From positions 61,565 to 125,564 of the forward strand of contig JAEWER010000028.1 in the NCBI GenBank assembly GCA_023389255.1: a DNA stretch of 64,000 nucleotides, in the 5' to 3' direction. Of this stretch, positions 15,466-24,472 are shown piece by piece; position 1 is the first letter of the stretch; each line of letters begins with the position of its first letter. The translations under genes were made by a program, and so were the position numbers. The DNA is from Bacillota bacterium. Lineage in GTDB: Bacteria > Bacillota > Clostridia > Saccharofermentanales > DTU023. The notes beneath the pieces were generated by a model. The model was given only the letters and a program-made list of their open reading frames with translations, was not told the DNA's origin and ran no database searches.

Positions 15466-16519
15466 GTTTGGTAATCAATTAGCGCATACTAAGTTTCTTG
15501 GACACACGCTCTATTCCCTCGCTTTAGCTATAGCGGTTGTCTTGATCAGTATTCTCTTAGCAAAAGTTGTGGCTAATTGTTTGCGTTATTTGTTGCGTAA
15601 ATTTCGTTTCCATGGTCAGCCCTATGGAGCAGTTATTGCTAGTCAATGCAAACATCTCTTCCCTTTGATCAGCCCATTAATAGGTGTATATATTGCACTC
15701 TTTGGTGTTTTACATATCTCCGAGAATAATAAGCGTATATATCTTGTTATTTTGAGTAGTTTTAGCGTGATCCTAGCCACCACTTTTTTATGTCAAGTGG
15801 TGCGAGCCGTTCTCAGGCAATTACATCGTAGGCAGATGCTAGCGGGCTTAAATGAAACAGTTGAGCGCTTTTATGTAGAAGTTATCCAAATATTTCTGTG
15901 GATCTTGGCTGTTGCTTCCATTCTATCTTTTTTAGGTATCAATGTTGCTGGTATTATTACCGGTTTAGGAATTGGTGGTTTGGCTATTTCTCTAGCAGCG
16001 AAAGATACGCTATCTAATTTGCTTGCTGGTATTGCGATTATGTCTTCACATGCCTTTGAAATAGGAGATACCATTTCTTGCTCAGGTGTAGAGGGCACGG
16101 TTGAATACATAGGATTTCGTATTACCAAAATAAGAGAATATGATCAGATGCTCACTTTAGTGCCCAACGGGATGTTAGCTAATAATCCTGTCAAGAACTT
16201 AAGTCAATTGAATAAGCGAAGAATTCGTTTAGAATTTGCCATAGAGTTCAATCAGAGATTACAGGCTAGCGATTTGAATGAGTTGTGCCAAGAAATTGCT
16301 GATCATATAGCGGAAAACGATAAATTAGGAGAAGGTAAGGCCGTTGTTTGTCCCAGCGATATCATATCTGGTGGTATTAAACTGTTAGTTAATTATTATC
16401 GTACAGATGCCGATTATAGTAGAGCAACCAAAGTGAAAGCAGAACTGATTACCAGCATCTGTGATTGCTTACATAAGCGAGAGATTACCTTGCTCAAACA
16501 GCAGGTCATCAGCTCATAG
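15458..16519 (+). CDS. MscS-family small-conductance mechanosensitive channel
   Basis: A 353-residue membrane protein. Helices lie at about 15-42, 62-84, 92-115 and 140-158, followed by the pore-lining helix (about 162-192) with its Gly/Ala-rich pattern GITGLGIGGLAISLAAKD. After it comes the cytosolic beta domain (IGDTISCSGVEGTVEYIGFR) and the alpha/beta vestibule. MscS channels open under membrane tension and release solutes on osmotic downshock. The start overlaps the previous gene by eight bases, so translation is coupled, and galE follows nine bases later. Confidence 0.92.
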   Translation: MNEFGNQLAHTKFLGHTLYSLALAIAVVLISILLAKVVANCLRYLLRKFRFHGQPYGAVIASQCKHLFPLISPLIGVYIALFGVLHISENNKRIYLVILSSFSVILATTFLCQVVRAVLRQLHRRQMLAGLNETVERFYVEVIQIFLWILAVASILSFLGINVAGIITGLGIGGLAISLAAKDTLSNLLAGIAIMSSHAFEIGDTISCSGVEGTVEYIGFRITKIREYDQMLTLVPNGMLANNPVKNLSQLNKRRIRLEFAIEFNQRLQASDLNELCQEIADHIAENDKLGEGKAVVCPSDIISGGIKLLVNYYRTDADYSRATKVKAELITSICDCLHKREITLLKQQVISS

Positions 16520-16527
16520 GAGGATAG

Positions 16528-17541
16528 ATGAAAGTATTAGTTTCAGGTGGTGCAGGTTATATTGGTAGCCATACCTGTGTCGAGTTAGCAAATGCAGATC
16601 ATGATTTTTTAATCGTGGATAACTTTTGTAATAGCAAAGAGCAGGTTATCCAACGCATAAGTAAAATTATTGGTAAACAAGTACGCTATCTTTTCGCTGA
16701 TGTCTGCGATCAAGAGTTGATGCATAAAACTTTTGCCGAGTATCAGCCGGACGCGGTAATTCATTTTGCTGGCTACAAGGCTGTCGGTGAATCAGTCCAA
16801 AAACCGTTAGCATATTATCGCAACAATTTAGATAGTACTTTGACGTTAGCTGAGTTGTGTGTGGAATATGGTGTTAAATCATTGGTCTTTAGCTCCTCAG
16901 CTACTGTTTACAATGTGGGTGATGAAATTGAGCTAAGTGAAACTGCTCCGCTAAGTGCTAATAGCCCATATGGTTGGACTAAGTATATGAGCGAACAAAT
17001 CTTACGAGATGTAGCAGTGGCTCATCCAGAATTAAGTATCTTGTTGTTGCGATACTTCAATCCAGTAGGTGCCCATGCAAGTGGTCTCATCGGCGAAGAT
17101 CCTCAAGGTATTCCTAATAATTTGATGCCCTACATTTCCCAAGTGGCAATTGGCAAACTAAAGCAAGTAAATGTTTTTGGCGATGATTACAATACCCCCG
17201 ATGGTACAGGTGTACGCGATTACCTGCACGTGGTTGATTTGGCAAAGGGGCATGTAGCAGCCGTGAATTATTGCGCTGAACATAACGGAGCATTAGCTGT
17301 TAATCTAGGCACTGGTAAAGGAACTAGTGTGCTAGAACTTATCAATACATTTAGCCAGGTTAATGGCGTGGAAATCCCATATGAAATAGTAGAGCGCCGA
17401 CCTGGAGATATAGCTGCTTGCTATGCTAATCCTAATTTAGCTAAGGAACTTTTAGGGTGGCAGACAGAGCTTGAGTTGGTTGATATGTGTAGAGATACTT
17501 GGCGTTGGCAACAAATGAATCCTCAAGGTTATGGAGAATAA
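16528..17541 (+). CDS. galE: UDP-glucose 4-epimerase
   Basis: A 337-residue short-chain dehydrogenase/reductase that interconverts UDP-glucose and UDP-galactose. It has the NAD-binding GGAGYIGSH (7-15), S124 in FSSSATVY, the catalytic Y148 and K152 in SPYGWTKYMSEQ, and NPVGAH further on. The length matches typical GalE. AGGAGG precedes the start. UDP-galactose made here would feed the UDP-galactopyranose mutase encoded at 44755-45864. Confidence 0.95.
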   Translation: MKVLVSGGAGYIGSHTCVELANADHDFLIVDNFCNSKEQVIQRISKIIGKQVRYLFADVCDQELMHKTFAEYQPDAVIHFAGYKAVGESVQKPLAYYRNNLDSTLTLAELCVEYGVKSLVFSSSATVYNVGDEIELSETAPLSANSPYGWTKYMSEQILRDVAVAHPELSILLLRYFNPVGAHASGLIGEDPQGIPNNLMPYISQVAIGKLKQVNVFGDDYNTPDGTGVRDYLHVVDLAKGHVAAVNYCAEHNGALAVNLGTGKGTSVLELINTFSQVNGVEIPYEIVERRPGDIAACYANPNLAKELLGWQTELELVDMCRDTWRWQQMNPQGYGE

Positions 17542-17542
17542 G

Positions 17543-19294
17543 ATGTCTGAAAATAAAGAGAATAATCTTAAGCAGGAAAAGCAGAAACGTGCGGATTTAG
17601 CTAATGAAGCCCAAAAAGCTGCCGATCAAGCGTTAGCGATGATTGCTGAATTTAATGAGCGTAATCAAGTGCGAGCAGAAGACAAGAAAAGATCGGAGAC
17701 TAAAATTCGCCCAGTTAAAATTGAAACACCGCGTTTAGTTGCTGAGGATAAGACAGAAGAAGAGGTTATGCCCGTAATTGTTTCGCGTAATGATAACAAG
17801 CACAGCAGAAAAAAGAAGCCCAAAGTTAGACAAGCTAAATTGCACAAAAGTGATAGGAAATCTCAGCTAGAAGACGTTGCAGTATATTCTAAACCGAGTT
17901 ATCCAGAGAGAGAAGAATACGATGAGTATTATTCTGAAGCCACTTTTGTAGAAGAGGCAGTAGCTAAAAAGCGTAATCCCGTAATTTTGTCAGCTATTTT
18001 GGTATTAGTGCTGCTGTGTATAGGTGGTGTGTCTGTCTTTGCTCTTTGGAATAATACATTAGGTAAATTGCAAGCTAACAAAGATCATTTGGATGATGCA
18101 AAACGTTTAAGAGAGCGTTTACCAATACAACAATTGCAACATGCCATTCCTTACGACAAAGAGATAACTAATATTTTGTTGTTAGGCATTGATTCACGAG
18201 ACATGACCTCACTTCGATCACGTTCTGACTCCATGATGATTATGTCAATCAATCAAAAGGAGAAAAAAGTAAAATTACTGTCATTGCAACGTGATATGTT
18301 GGTTTATATTCCAGGTAAAACCGCTCCCGATAAACTCACTCATGCCACAGCCTATGGCGGACCAACACTAACAATGGCGACAATCGAAAACATCTTGCGC
18401 ATCAAAATAGATAACTATGTGGCTATCAACATGCGCAAAATGGAAACTCTGGTGAATACTGTTGGTGGTGTTGAGCTAGATGTAACAGCAGAAATTTTGC
18501 CTTATGTGAATAGCATCATTGAAAGAACCAACCGAGTTTTTAGTAGTACGCCTGCAGTCGCCCCAATTAGTAAACCAGGCAAACAAGTCCTAAATGGTAG
18601 ACAAGCCGTGTCATTCGCGCGTAACCGTGATACTGGTCGGGGTGATTACGACCGCATGGATCGACAACAAGAAGTGATTATGGCGCTGTTCAAAAAAATC
18701 AAAAAAGCAGATATTGCTACTCAGCTTAAATTAGTGAGTGAAGTTTCCGGGATGATTGCCACTGATTTAACTAATAATCAGATATTGGGGTTAACACAAA
18801 CTGTACTTCCATTACTCAGCGAAAAAATGGAGCGTATGACTATCCCTATCCCAGGCTATCACCGCGAATATATGGGAGAGATGTGGGTTAATCTCTGTGA
18901 TTTCAATGGTATGATCCCCCACGTACAAAAGTATTTGTACAACAAAACTTTTCCCTTTGACCTAGTGCCACAAATTCCAGGAGCACCGAATAGCGAAGCT
19001 GATATTGATGACTTTTCTGATAAAGATGAATGGGTGCCGAATGATCAAGAAATTGATGAAGTGATCAACGATAGTAACTACACCTACGAGCCAGAAGAGG
19101 ATTATAGCTACGACAATTATTATGAGAATAGTGATTCTGTTAACGACGGAGACAATTATAGTCAACCAGCTGAATCCGTAGCTCAAACCGAGCCCGAAAA
19201 TGAGAGTCAGCCAGCTGATACTGAAACTCACCCTGAAGATAACAACCACGATCATTCTGATCCAGTAGTAGAACAACCCAATGGAGAAGAGTAG
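17543..19294 (+). CDS. LytR-CpsA-Psr (LCP) family cell-wall glycopolymer ligase
   Basis: A 583-residue membrane-anchored enzyme. Residues 1-145 are a highly charged cytoplasmic region rich in Lys and Glu, a single helix follows at about 147-171 (ILSAILVLVLLCIGGVSVFA), and the LCP domain spans about 208-430 with NILLLGIDSRD, RSDSMMIMS, KVKLLSLQRDM and VSFARNRDTGRGDYDR, where the arginines bind pyrophosphate. The last 110 residues are a low-complexity acidic tail. LCP enzymes attach teichoic acids or capsule polymers to peptidoglycan. ATG 17543, with GGAG six bases before, is preferred over the in-frame ATG at 17531. Both charged flanks are longer than usual. Confidence 0.92.
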   Translation: MSENKENNLKQEKQKRADLANEAQKAADQALAMIAEFNERNQVRAEDKKRSETKIRPVKIETPRLVAEDKTEEEVMPVIVSRNDNKHSRKKKPKVRQAKLHKSDRKSQLEDVAVYSKPSYPEREEYDEYYSEATFVEEAVAKKRNPVILSAILVLVLLCIGGVSVFALWNNTLGKLQANKDHLDDAKRLRERLPIQQLQHAIPYDKEITNILLLGIDSRDMTSLRSRSDSMMIMSINQKEKKVKLLSLQRDMLVYIPGKTAPDKLTHATAYGGPTLTMATIENILRIKIDNYVAINMRKMETLVNTVGGVELDVTAEILPYVNSIIERTNRVFSSTPAVAPISKPGKQVLNGRQAVSFARNRDTGRGDYDRMDRQQEVIMALFKKIKKADIATQLKLVSEVSGMIATDLTNNQILGLTQTVLPLLSEKMERMTIPIPGYHREYMGEMWVNLCDFNGMIPHVQKYLYNKTFPFDLVPQIPGAPNSEADIDDFSDKDEWVPNDQEIDEVINDSNYTYEPEEDYSYDNYYENSDSVNDGDNYSQPAESVAQTEPENESQPADTETHPEDNNHDHSDPVVEQPNGEE

Positions 19295-19303
19295 GAAATA
19301 AAT

Positions 19304-19948
19304 ATGATTTTAGATTTAATACTCATAATCATTTTTGCGGCCATTGCGTACTGGGGCTGGTCACATGGCATTTTGCGGATGTTGTCGCGCATCTTCATTT
19401 TTCTAGTGTCGGCGGTAGCTTCTCTTTTGGTTACGCCCTATTTATCAGGTGCATTAGAAAGAGTTTTGATGCCAAGCGAAGCTAAAATTAATCTGAGCAA
19501 CCAGCTGGCACAAGCCACTACGACAACGAACAACAGTGATCAATTATGGTGGAATTTTGGTCTAAAACAGAATATGGCCAAAAGTTTATTGGATGGAGTA
19601 GTTGGCAATAGTTCTCAGGCTATAGCAGACCGCCTAGCCAGTAGTTTCGTAGGCTTAGTATTGTTTGTGATTTTGATCATCATTTTCCAATTTGCTTTGA
19701 GTATGGTGATAAAAGGTTTAACAGCCGGTATGGATAAATTGCCCATTGTGGGAACAGCGAATCATTTTTGTGGTTTGCTTGCGGGGATAGTTTTGGCATA
19801 TTTTGTCTGTTTTTTAGTGGTTTCTGTTTTAGGAGCTATGGCACCCTTTAAGCCAGAAGTTGCTACATTAGTCAAATCATCCATGTTATACGGTTGGATA
19901 AGCGATGGTATTTTGCCACAAATGATACTGAAGCAATTTAAGTGGTAA
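19304..19948 (+). CDS. CvpA-family membrane protein
   Basis: A 214-residue protein with four predicted hydrophobic segments (about 2-20, 25-45, 105-128 and 145-180). The opening pattern LDLILIIIFAAIAYWGWSHGILRMLSR and the C-terminal membrane pair resemble the CvpA/colicin V production family. The family role is loosely linked to envelope integrity and secretion; no catalytic residue is visible. It follows the LCP gene by nine bases and is probably in the same operon. Confidence 0.75.
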   Translation: MILDLILIIIFAAIAYWGWSHGILRMLSRIFIFLVSAVASLLVTPYLSGALERVLMPSEAKINLSNQLAQATTTTNNSDQLWWNFGLKQNMAKSLLDGVVGNSSQAIADRLASSFVGLVLFVILIIIFQFALSMVIKGLTAGMDKLPIVGTANHFCGLLAGIVLAYFVCFLVVSVLGAMAPFKPEVATLVKSSMLYGWISDGILPQMILKQFKW

Positions 19949-19954
19949 GTTCAG

Positions 19955-19983
19955 TTGACAGTAAGCAAAATCAAACTTATATT
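19955..19983 (+). promoter_or_regulatory. Sigma-A promoter of groES-groEL
   Basis: A near-consensus TTGACA (19955-19960), an exact 17-base spacer and TATATT (19978-19983), directly ahead of the CIRCE element. Repressor binding there would block transcription start. Confidence 0.88.
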
Positions 19984-19987
19984 TTAA

Positions 19988-20014
19988 TTAGCACTCCGAG
20001 CATTAGAGTGCTAA
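19988..20014. promoter_or_regulatory. CIRCE operator (HrcA binding site)
   Basis: TTAGCACTC (19988-19996), nine bases, GAGTGCTAA (20006-20014): an exact match to the CIRCE consensus. HrcA, which is not encoded in the window, should repress the groESL operon here until heat or misfolded protein titrates GroEL. Confidence 0.98.
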
Positions 20015-20036
20015 TGTTTTTGTTCAGGAGGTTTTT

Positions 20037-20324
20037 ATGCATATTAAACCATTAGGTGATCGTGTGGTAATCAAGATGGTTGAAACCGAGGAAAAAACCA
20101 AAAGCGGTATTATTCTACCCGGATCGGCTCAAGAAAAGCCACAAGTCGCAGAAATAGTTGCAGTTGGTCCTGGTACTAATGAAGATGGCAACGTGGTAGA
20201 GATGGAAGTCAAGGTTGGCGATCACGTTTTGGTCAGCAAATACGCTGGTACAGAAGTAAAAATTGAAGGTCAAACCTACACCATTCTTAAATATAGCGAT
20301 ATCTTAGCTGTTGTTGTCGACTAG
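20037..20324 (+). CDS. groES: Co-chaperonin GroES
   Basis: A 95-residue GroES of standard length: PLGDRVVIKMVETEEKTKSG at the start, the mobile-loop region GIILPGSAQEKPQ, and a C-terminal YTILKYSDILAVV. It caps the GroEL cage. A strong AGGAGG site lies before the start. It is the first gene of the CIRCE-controlled operon. Confidence 0.98.
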   Translation: MHIKPLGDRVVIKMVETEEKTKSGIILPGSAQEKPQVAEIVAVGPGTNEDGNVVEMEVKVGDHVLVSKYAGTEVKIEGQTYTILKYSDILAVVVD

Positions 20325-20360
20325 ACGATAACGATGTTTATAAATTAGTTAGGAGGAATT

Positions 20361-21977
20361 ATGGCAGTAGAATTACGCTATAACGAAGATGCCAGAAAAA
20401 AATTACTGGCTGGCGTTAATAAATTAGCAGATACAGTAAAAATTACTCTAGGTCCGAAAGGACGTAATGTTGTTTTAGATAAAGAATACGGTTCACCGCT
20501 CATCACCAATGACGGTGTAACCATTGCCAGAGATATTGAACTTGAAGATCGTTTTGAAAACATGGGCGCTCAGTTGTTACGTGAAGTGGCAACCAAGACT
20601 CAAGACATTGCAGGTGATGGTACAACCACCGCTACAGTCTTAGCCCAAGCAATTTTCCGTGAAGGCTTGAAAAATGTAGTCGCTGGTGCCAATTCTATGG
20701 ATATCAAACGTGGTATTCATGAAGCTGTCAAAGTAGTAGTGGATGGTATTCATACTGCAGCTAAAAAAATTGATTGCAAGGAAGATATTGCTCGAGTAGC
20801 TTCTATTTCAGCGGATGATAAAGTTGTTGGTCAACTGATTGCTGATGCTATGGAAAAAGTGTCTAGCGATGGTGTTATCACTGTTGAAGAATCCAAAACC
20901 ATGGGAACTGAGTTAGAAGTGGTTGAGGGTATGCAATTTGATCGTGGCTATATCTCTTCTTACATGGTCACAGATACCAACAAAATGGAAGTCGTTTATG
21001 ATGATCCTTTCATTTTGATTACTGATAAAAAAGTAGCTTCTTTGCAAGATATTCTGCCTTTGTTAGACCAAATTATGAAAGCTGGCAGAAAATTGCTGAT
21101 CATCGCTGAAGATGTCGAGGGTGAGGCTTTAACTGGTATTATCCTCAACAAATTACATGGTATTTTCCACTGCGCAGCGGTTAAGGCTCCTGGTTTTGGT
21201 GATAGAAGAAAAGAGATGCTCCAAGATATTGCTGTACTAACAGGCGGACGCGTAATCTCTGAAGAAGTAGGTCTGGAATTAAAAGACACTACCATTGAAG
21301 ACTTAGGTAGAGCTGCTCAGATCAAGATCAACAAAGACCATACCATTATCGTAGATGGTGAGGGTAACAGCGATGCTATTAAAGCTCGTATTGATCAAAT
21401 CAAAGCTCAAATTGAAGAAACCACTTCGGAATTTGATCGTGAAAAGCTCCAAGAACGCCTTGCTAAATTAGCAGGTGGTGTAGCAGTAATTCGAGTTGGC
21501 GCAGCTACTGAGACCGAAATGAAAGAAAAGAAACTGCGTATCGAAGACGCCTTATCGGCTACCAGAGCAGCGGTAGAAGAGGGTATTGTCGCAGGTGGTG
21601 GTACAGCCTACCTAGATACCTATAAAGCGGTTGAAGAATTGATGAACCAAAGCGAAGGGGACATCAAGACTGGTATTGCCATTATTCTTAAGTCATTAGA
21701 AGAGCCTGTACGCCAAATTGCGAGAAATGCAGGTGTGGATGACGGTGTGATTTGCAACGAAGTAAAGAGCAGAGAACAAGGTGTGGGTTACGATGCCTAC
21801 AACGATCAATTCGTTGACATGCTTAAAGAGGGTATTGTTGATCCTGCTAAAGTTACCAGATCAGCGTTGCAGAATGCGGCCTCAATTGCCAGCACAATGT
21901 TGACAACTGAAGCAGTTGTAGCAATTATTCCTAAGCCAGAACCACCCATGCCTCAAGGTGCACCAGGAATGTATTAA
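20361..21977 (+). CDS. groEL: Chaperonin GroEL
   Basis: A 538-residue chaperonin folding proteins in an ATP-driven double ring. It shows TLGPKGRNVVLDK, the ATPase motif DIAGDGTTTATVLA, the apical region YISSYMVTD and the equatorial GIVAGGGTAYL. The C-terminal tail ends PPMPQGAPGMY, a short form of the usual GGM tail. AGGAGG precedes the start, and a strong terminator follows. No second chaperonin is present in the window. Confidence 0.98.
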   Translation: MAVELRYNEDARKKLLAGVNKLADTVKITLGPKGRNVVLDKEYGSPLITNDGVTIARDIELEDRFENMGAQLLREVATKTQDIAGDGTTTATVLAQAIFREGLKNVVAGANSMDIKRGIHEAVKVVVDGIHTAAKKIDCKEDIARVASISADDKVVGQLIADAMEKVSSDGVITVEESKTMGTELEVVEGMQFDRGYISSYMVTDTNKMEVVYDDPFILITDKKVASLQDILPLLDQIMKAGRKLLIIAEDVEGEALTGIILNKLHGIFHCAAVKAPGFGDRRKEMLQDIAVLTGGRVISEEVGLELKDTTIEDLGRAAQIKINKDHTIIVDGEGNSDAIKARIDQIKAQIEETTSEFDREKLQERLAKLAGGVAVIRVGAATETEMKEKKLRIEDALSATRAAVEEGIVAGGGTAYLDTYKAVEELMNQSEGDIKTGIAIILKSLEEPVRQIARNAGVDDGVICNEVKSREQGVGYDAYNDQFVDMLKEGIVDPAKVTRSALQNAASIASTMLTTEAVVAIIPKPEPPMPQGAPGMY

Positions 21978-21988
21978 AAGAACAGAGT

Positions 21989-22014
21989 AGCCCAGCATCA
22001 AGCTGGGCTTTTTC
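21989..22014 (+). terminator. Terminator of the groESL operon
   Basis: AGCCCAGC (21989-21996), a 5-base loop, GCTGGGCT (22002-22009) and a T run. Confidence 0.92.
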
Positions 22015-22077
22015 TTTCTATGAATAACTGATGCCTCATTTATATAGTAGTCTCGCACCTAGAACTTAAAAGTTGCA

Positions 22078-22086
22078 TGTTATAAT
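22078..22086 (+). promoter_or_regulatory. Extended -10 promoter of the V-ATPase operon
   Basis: TGTTATAAT (22078-22086) is an exact -10 box with the TGn extension; the -35 region is poor. The expected start is about 45 bases before the first ATPase gene. Confidence 0.6.
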
Positions 22087-22137
22087 AAAAAAAGTTTACC
22101 TCGAAAAATTAGTAAATATGCAGTATATGAGGTGCAT

Positions 22138-22443
22138 ATGGAACAACCATTTATCACACAAATTCACCAAGCAGAAGCAGAAGCAAAGCAAATAGTGGTA
22201 GAAGCTGAAGCTGAAGCGCGTGAATTGCTAGATCAATCCCGCAAGCAACAATTGCAAACGTTAGAAGAAGCTAGAAACGAAGCAGATCAATTACGTCTAG
22301 AAATTGTGCAAGCTAAAGAAGCTGAATTGCGCAAAAATTGTGAAGCTACTAGCCAAACCAGTAGTGAAACTGAGCCTGATACTTATCTCAACGCCACCAA
22401 AGCAGTAGCAGAAAGGATTGTGAGTTACCTTGGCAATCGTTAA
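22138..22443 (+). CDS. V-type ATPase peripheral-stalk subunit G/H
   Basis: A 101-residue protein that is almost wholly a charged coiled coil (EAEAEAKQIVVEAEAEARELLDQ pattern broken only by short gaps), with a C-terminal stretch ATKAVAERIVSYLG. This matches AhaH/NtpF-type stalk subunits, which pair with subunit E to form the stator. ATG 22138 is preceded by GAGGTG; a GTG two codons earlier overlaps that site and is unlikely. It is the first gene of the operon, as in other bacterial V-ATPase clusters. Confidence 0.8.
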   Translation: MEQPFITQIHQAEAEAKQIVVEAEAEARELLDQSRKQQLQTLEEARNEADQLRLEIVQAKEAELRKNCEATSQTSSETEPDTYLNATKAVAERIVSYLGNR

Positions 22444-24412
22444 AATGCAAAAATTAGTTCTGTTGGCGTTAGCGAAAGATAGACCTGATATTCTTGATCT
22501 TTTGCAACGGCGAGGATGCGTGCAAATTATTGAAAATGCACAAACCGCAGATGGTGACGTTTCTGATGTGCCAACAGATGAACATGCAAATAAGCAACTA
22601 CAACAAGTTCTCTTAGCACAACAAGAACTTGAGAGAGTACTGGATAATCTAAAAAAGAGATTTCCAGAATATAAAGTTGCTAGTGAACAACGCTTAATGC
22701 CAGAGAGCCAATTTGTTGCCTATAGCAAGGAAGCGGATCGCTGGGTGCAAGAAGCTCGTCAATACGAAAATTTAGTTGAGCAAGAGCGTAAGTTAGAAAA
22801 TAAAATTGAACAGCTTAAGCGCAAGTTAAATCTACTCAAACCTTGGTGTTCAGTTGAAGTTGATTTATCTAATTTAGGCACTGAGAATACCTGTTTCTTT
22901 TTGGGTCAAATTGAAAGCAGTAAAGTCAATGACTTTTTGACAGATTTAGCTAATGTTAGTGAAACAGCAACCTATATTCCCTTAGCGATAGAAGATGAAG
23001 AGTCTTTAAGTACTGGACAAGTATCAGAATTACAAGGTGCACCAGCTGTGGTTGTTGCTTTACGTCGAGAAGAATATACCATTAGCAATTTTTTGAAGAG
23101 CTCAGCCTTTAATCTTTTGCCACTAGAGAATGAGATAGGTAGTGCAGCAGATAATTATGATTCTTACAGCACAGAGTTACAAAGTGCAGAAGAAAAGATG
23201 GCTCAAGTTAGAGAGCAGATTGGTGACTACCGAGATCACACCATTGATTTTATGCGTTCCTATGATTATTTAGCAGTCTTAGCAGAACGCATCAATGCCA
23301 GACTTAAGTTATTTCACACACAGAGTACCTTTGTTTTAGAAGGTTGGATCCCCGTTGAAGACTCCGAAAAATTAGCCCATGATTTGCAAACTAATTTTGT
23401 AGTTGATTTACAGTTCAATGCTACTTCAGAGGAGGAAGAACACCCCATCAAATTAAAGAACGCACCATTTGTGCGTGATTATGAAGTAGTTCTAGAAATG
23501 TTTGGTGCACCTGATCACCGAGAGATTGATCCCACCCCTTTGATGGCGCCGTTTGAATTTATTTTCTTCGGCATGATGTTGAGTGATGTGGGTTATGGAC
23601 TGTTGCTCACTCTTGGTACAGCTTTCATGCTGTATGTCAAAAAAGCACATGGTGAAATGCGTAAAATGTGCAAATTCCTGATGCTTTCAGGCATTTCATC
23701 TACGATTTGGGGTTTCATTTTTGGTGGTTTTTTCGGCGATTTAATTTCAGTCGTTACCCAACACAAGGTTGAGTTTAAGGCACTGTGGTTTAACCCGATG
23801 GACGCACCAGTAAATCTGATGATATGGACGATGATTTTTGGTGTTATTCATCTGTTCTGCGGTATGGCTATCAATATCTACAACTGTATAGCTATTGGTC
23901 AGTGGCGGGAAGGTGTCTATAAAATCGCACCCTGGTACTTAATCATTACAGGTATCGGTTTGCTGATGGGCACCAGTTTCCCTTACGCCTTGCACATTAC
24001 TCTTTTAGGTGTGGTGCTGATGGCATTGTTTGGTGCATACGATACTAAAAATCCGATCATGCGTGTCTTGAAAGGTTTAGGATCGCTATACAATATCACT
24101 TCGTTCTTAGGCGATATCGTTTCTTATGCGCGTATCTTAGCTTTAGTTTTGGCAACCAGTGTTATCGCCATGGTTATCAACATGCTGAGCTTCTTGCCTG
24201 GACCGGGAATTATTGGCTATCTGATGTTACTCGTGTTTGGTAGCTTTGGACATGTATTTAATCTAGCATTGTCTGGTTTATCTGCTTATGTCCATTCCTG
24301 CCGTCTGCAGTACGTTGAATTCTTCGGCAGATTTTTTAAAGGTGGTGGACGTTTCTTCAAACCTTTGGATTATAAAACGAAGTACATTCATGTCACGGAG
24401 CGAGTTAAATAA
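22430..24412 (+). CDS. ntpI: V-type ATPase subunit I (a-subunit, ion channel)
   Basis: A 660-residue membrane stator. The first 360 residues are a cytoplasmic arm with coiled coils, and the rest has seven or eight hydrophobic helices. Conserved stretches are DPTPLMAPFEFIFFGMMLSDVGYGLLLT, FGGFFGDLI and FLGDIVSYARILALVLA, where the arginine should face the rotor ring. The start is TTG 22430, which gives MAIVKMQKL, the usual family opening. The first ATG is five codons later and would lose it. It overlaps the previous gene by 14 bases. Confidence 0.94.
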   Translation: MAIVKMQKLVLLALAKDRPDILDLLQRRGCVQIIENAQTADGDVSDVPTDEHANKQLQQVLLAQQELERVLDNLKKRFPEYKVASEQRLMPESQFVAYSKEADRWVQEARQYENLVEQERKLENKIEQLKRKLNLLKPWCSVEVDLSNLGTENTCFFLGQIESSKVNDFLTDLANVSETATYIPLAIEDEESLSTGQVSELQGAPAVVVALRREEYTISNFLKSSAFNLLPLENEIGSAADNYDSYSTELQSAEEKMAQVREQIGDYRDHTIDFMRSYDYLAVLAERINARLKLFHTQSTFVLEGWIPVEDSEKLAHDLQTNFVVDLQFNATSEEEEHPIKLKNAPFVRDYEVVLEMFGAPDHREIDPTPLMAPFEFIFFGMMLSDVGYGLLLTLGTAFMLYVKKAHGEMRKMCKFLMLSGISSTIWGFIFGGFFGDLISVVTQHKVEFKALWFNPMDAPVNLMIWTMIFGVIHLFCGMAINIYNCIAIGQWREGVYKIAPWYLIITGIGLLMGTSFPYALHITLLGVVLMALFGAYDTKNPIMRVLKGLGSLYNITSFLGDIVSYARILALVLATSVIAMVINMLSFLPGPGIIGYLMLLVFGSFGHVFNLALSGLSAYVHSCRLQYVEFFGRFFKGGGRFFKPLDYKTKYIHVTERVK

Positions 24413-24421
24413 TTTTATAAA

Positions 24422-24440
24422 AATGCCTGCCTTAGGCATT
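24422..24440 (+). other. Intercistronic hairpin before the proteolipid gene
   Basis: AATGCCT and AGGCATT pair perfectly over a 5-base loop, with no T run after. It lies between subunits I and K, where a stabilising or processing hairpin would help raise output of the ring subunit, needed in many copies. Confidence 0.5.
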
Positions 24441-24472
24441 AGATAGGTTAACAACCAATTTTGGAGGTTTTT

